Made by a program: the position numbers and the translations under genes. Positions 63,356-64,000 of a DNA stretch of 64,000 nt are shown one piece after another. Each line of letters begins with the position of its first letter. Within the stretch, counting starts at the first letter, position 1. Source of the DNA: Rhinopomastus cyanomelas (Eukaryota; Chordata; Aves; Bucerotiformes; Rhinopomastidae); the NCBI GenBank assembly GCA_013400115.1, contig VXBP01003505.1, positions 8,105 to 72,104 of the forward strand. Reading direction: 5' to 3'. The notes under the pieces were generated by a model. It had not been told where the DNA came from and did not search any database. It saw only the letters and a program-made list of their open reading frames with translations.

Positions 63356-63789
63356 TGAACGAGGATGATGAAGGAGGTGGAGCACCTCCCTGATGAGGAG
63401 AGGCTGAGGGAGCTGGGTCTCTTGAGCTTGGAGGAGACTGAGGGGTGACCTCATTAATGTCTATAAATATGTGAAGGGTGGGTGTCAGGAGGATGGAGCC
63501 AGGCTCTGCTCAGTGTCATCTAGTGATAGGACAAGGGGCAACAGTTGTCAGCTGGAACAGAGGAGGTTCCACATCAATCTGAGAAGGAACTTCTTCACAG
63601 TGAGGGTGAAAGAGCACTGGCAGGGGCTGCCCAGGGAGGTTGTGGAGTCTCCTTCACTGGAGATGTTTAAAACCCACCTGGATGTGTTCCTGTGTGACTT
63701 GGTCTAGGAGATCCTGCTGTGTCAGGGAGACTGGACTGGATGACCTTTGGAGGTCTCTTCCAGTCCCTAATGATTCTATGATTCTATGA
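63356..63789 (+). mobile_element. CR1 LINE fragment
   Basis: It codes NFFTVRVKEHWQGLPREVVE and ends in a perfect 'gattctatgattctatg' tail, indicating a young copy. Confidence 0.92.
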
Positions 63790-64000
63790 AGATGTTGGAT
63801 CACACAAAATCCCCCAGACTCTGAGTAAAAAAGTGAACCAGAAACATTATTCCAATCTGTTCATATCAGTAGAGACTCAGAAAAGGGTTGGGGAATGCCG
63901 GTGTAACAGAGGAGATCGATTCAAATCAGATGTGACTCCAAAACCAGCTTACTGTGATGGTATAATGGTTGCTACCAGTGGGGGACCATAAGATCTGACA

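Larger units (their letters stand above)
62303..64000. other. RRP36 5' intron, inverted CR1 pair
   Basis: The sequence upstream of the first visible RRP36 exon contains CR1 copies at 62668-63228 (minus) and 63356-63789 (plus). I see no upstream RRP36 exon and no CpG island, so the gene start lies outside the window. Confidence 0.6.

Noticed and set aside
1..64000. Many short regularly recurring direct repeats that might suggest CRISPR or satellite
   Set aside because: They are dispersed CR1 3' termini on both strands with unequal spacing in a vertebrate genome.
1..64000. tRNA, rRNA or snRNA genes
   Set aside because: I saw no A/B-box cloverleaf sequence or other structural RNA signature; a covariance-model scan was not possible.

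Overview
This window is nuclear DNA from a bird. The evidence is spliced vertebrate genes in CpG-island settings, very many 5'-truncated CR1 LINEs ending in short ATTCTATG-type tails, and ERV-type LTR-like sequences. My hand tally gives about 63 CR1 fragments covering roughly a quarter of the window. That density, with many copies that look young, fits a CR1-rich lineage such as Piciformes (woodpeckers and relatives), but the species assignment is only a guess. Short N runs and single Ns show a draft assembly.

Layout. (1) Positions 1-50572, minus strand: the 5' part of a PACS-family gene (phosphofurin acidic cluster sorting protein). Nine coding exons lie at 50572-50376, 10943-10856, 7115-7026, 6696-6571, 6397-6235, 6092-6001, 4669-4589, 3882-3823 and 3242-3091. 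The gene continues beyond position 1. Intron 1 is about 39.4 kb and holds about 45 CR1 fragments, a hAT-type MITE with a perfect 8-bp target-site duplication, two putative solo LTRs and three copies of an unclassified LTR-like repeat. (2) Positions 49780-51130: the PACS CpG-island promoter, with a periodic cluster of CCAAT boxes. (3) Positions 54700-57770, plus strand: a second CpG island and the intronless-coding TMEM121-family gene (CDS 56372-57310, poly(A) signal 57763-57768). (4) Positions 60256-62302, minus strand: five 3' exons of RRP36, a nucleolar rRNA-processing factor. Its 5' exon or exons lie to the right of the window.

The genes do not form an operon-like unit. Their linkage is still informative. 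In human, PACS2 and TMEM121 lie on 14q32 and RRP36 lies on 6p21.1; these two regions share many whole-genome-duplication paralogs (KLC1/KLC4, PPP2R5C/PPP2R5D, DLK1/DLK2, CRIP1-2/CRIP3). The PACS protein here is a mosaic of PACS1-like and PACS2-like residues. My main hypothesis is that this is the 6p21.1-type ohnologous block, and that it keeps a third PACS copy and an extra TMEM121 copy absent from mammals. The other notable item is a CR1 carrying the same roughly 245-bp non-CR1 5' extension at two inverted sites 10.5 kb apart. Everything here was read by eye; no alignment or repeat-masking software was run, so repeat boundaries are approximate.
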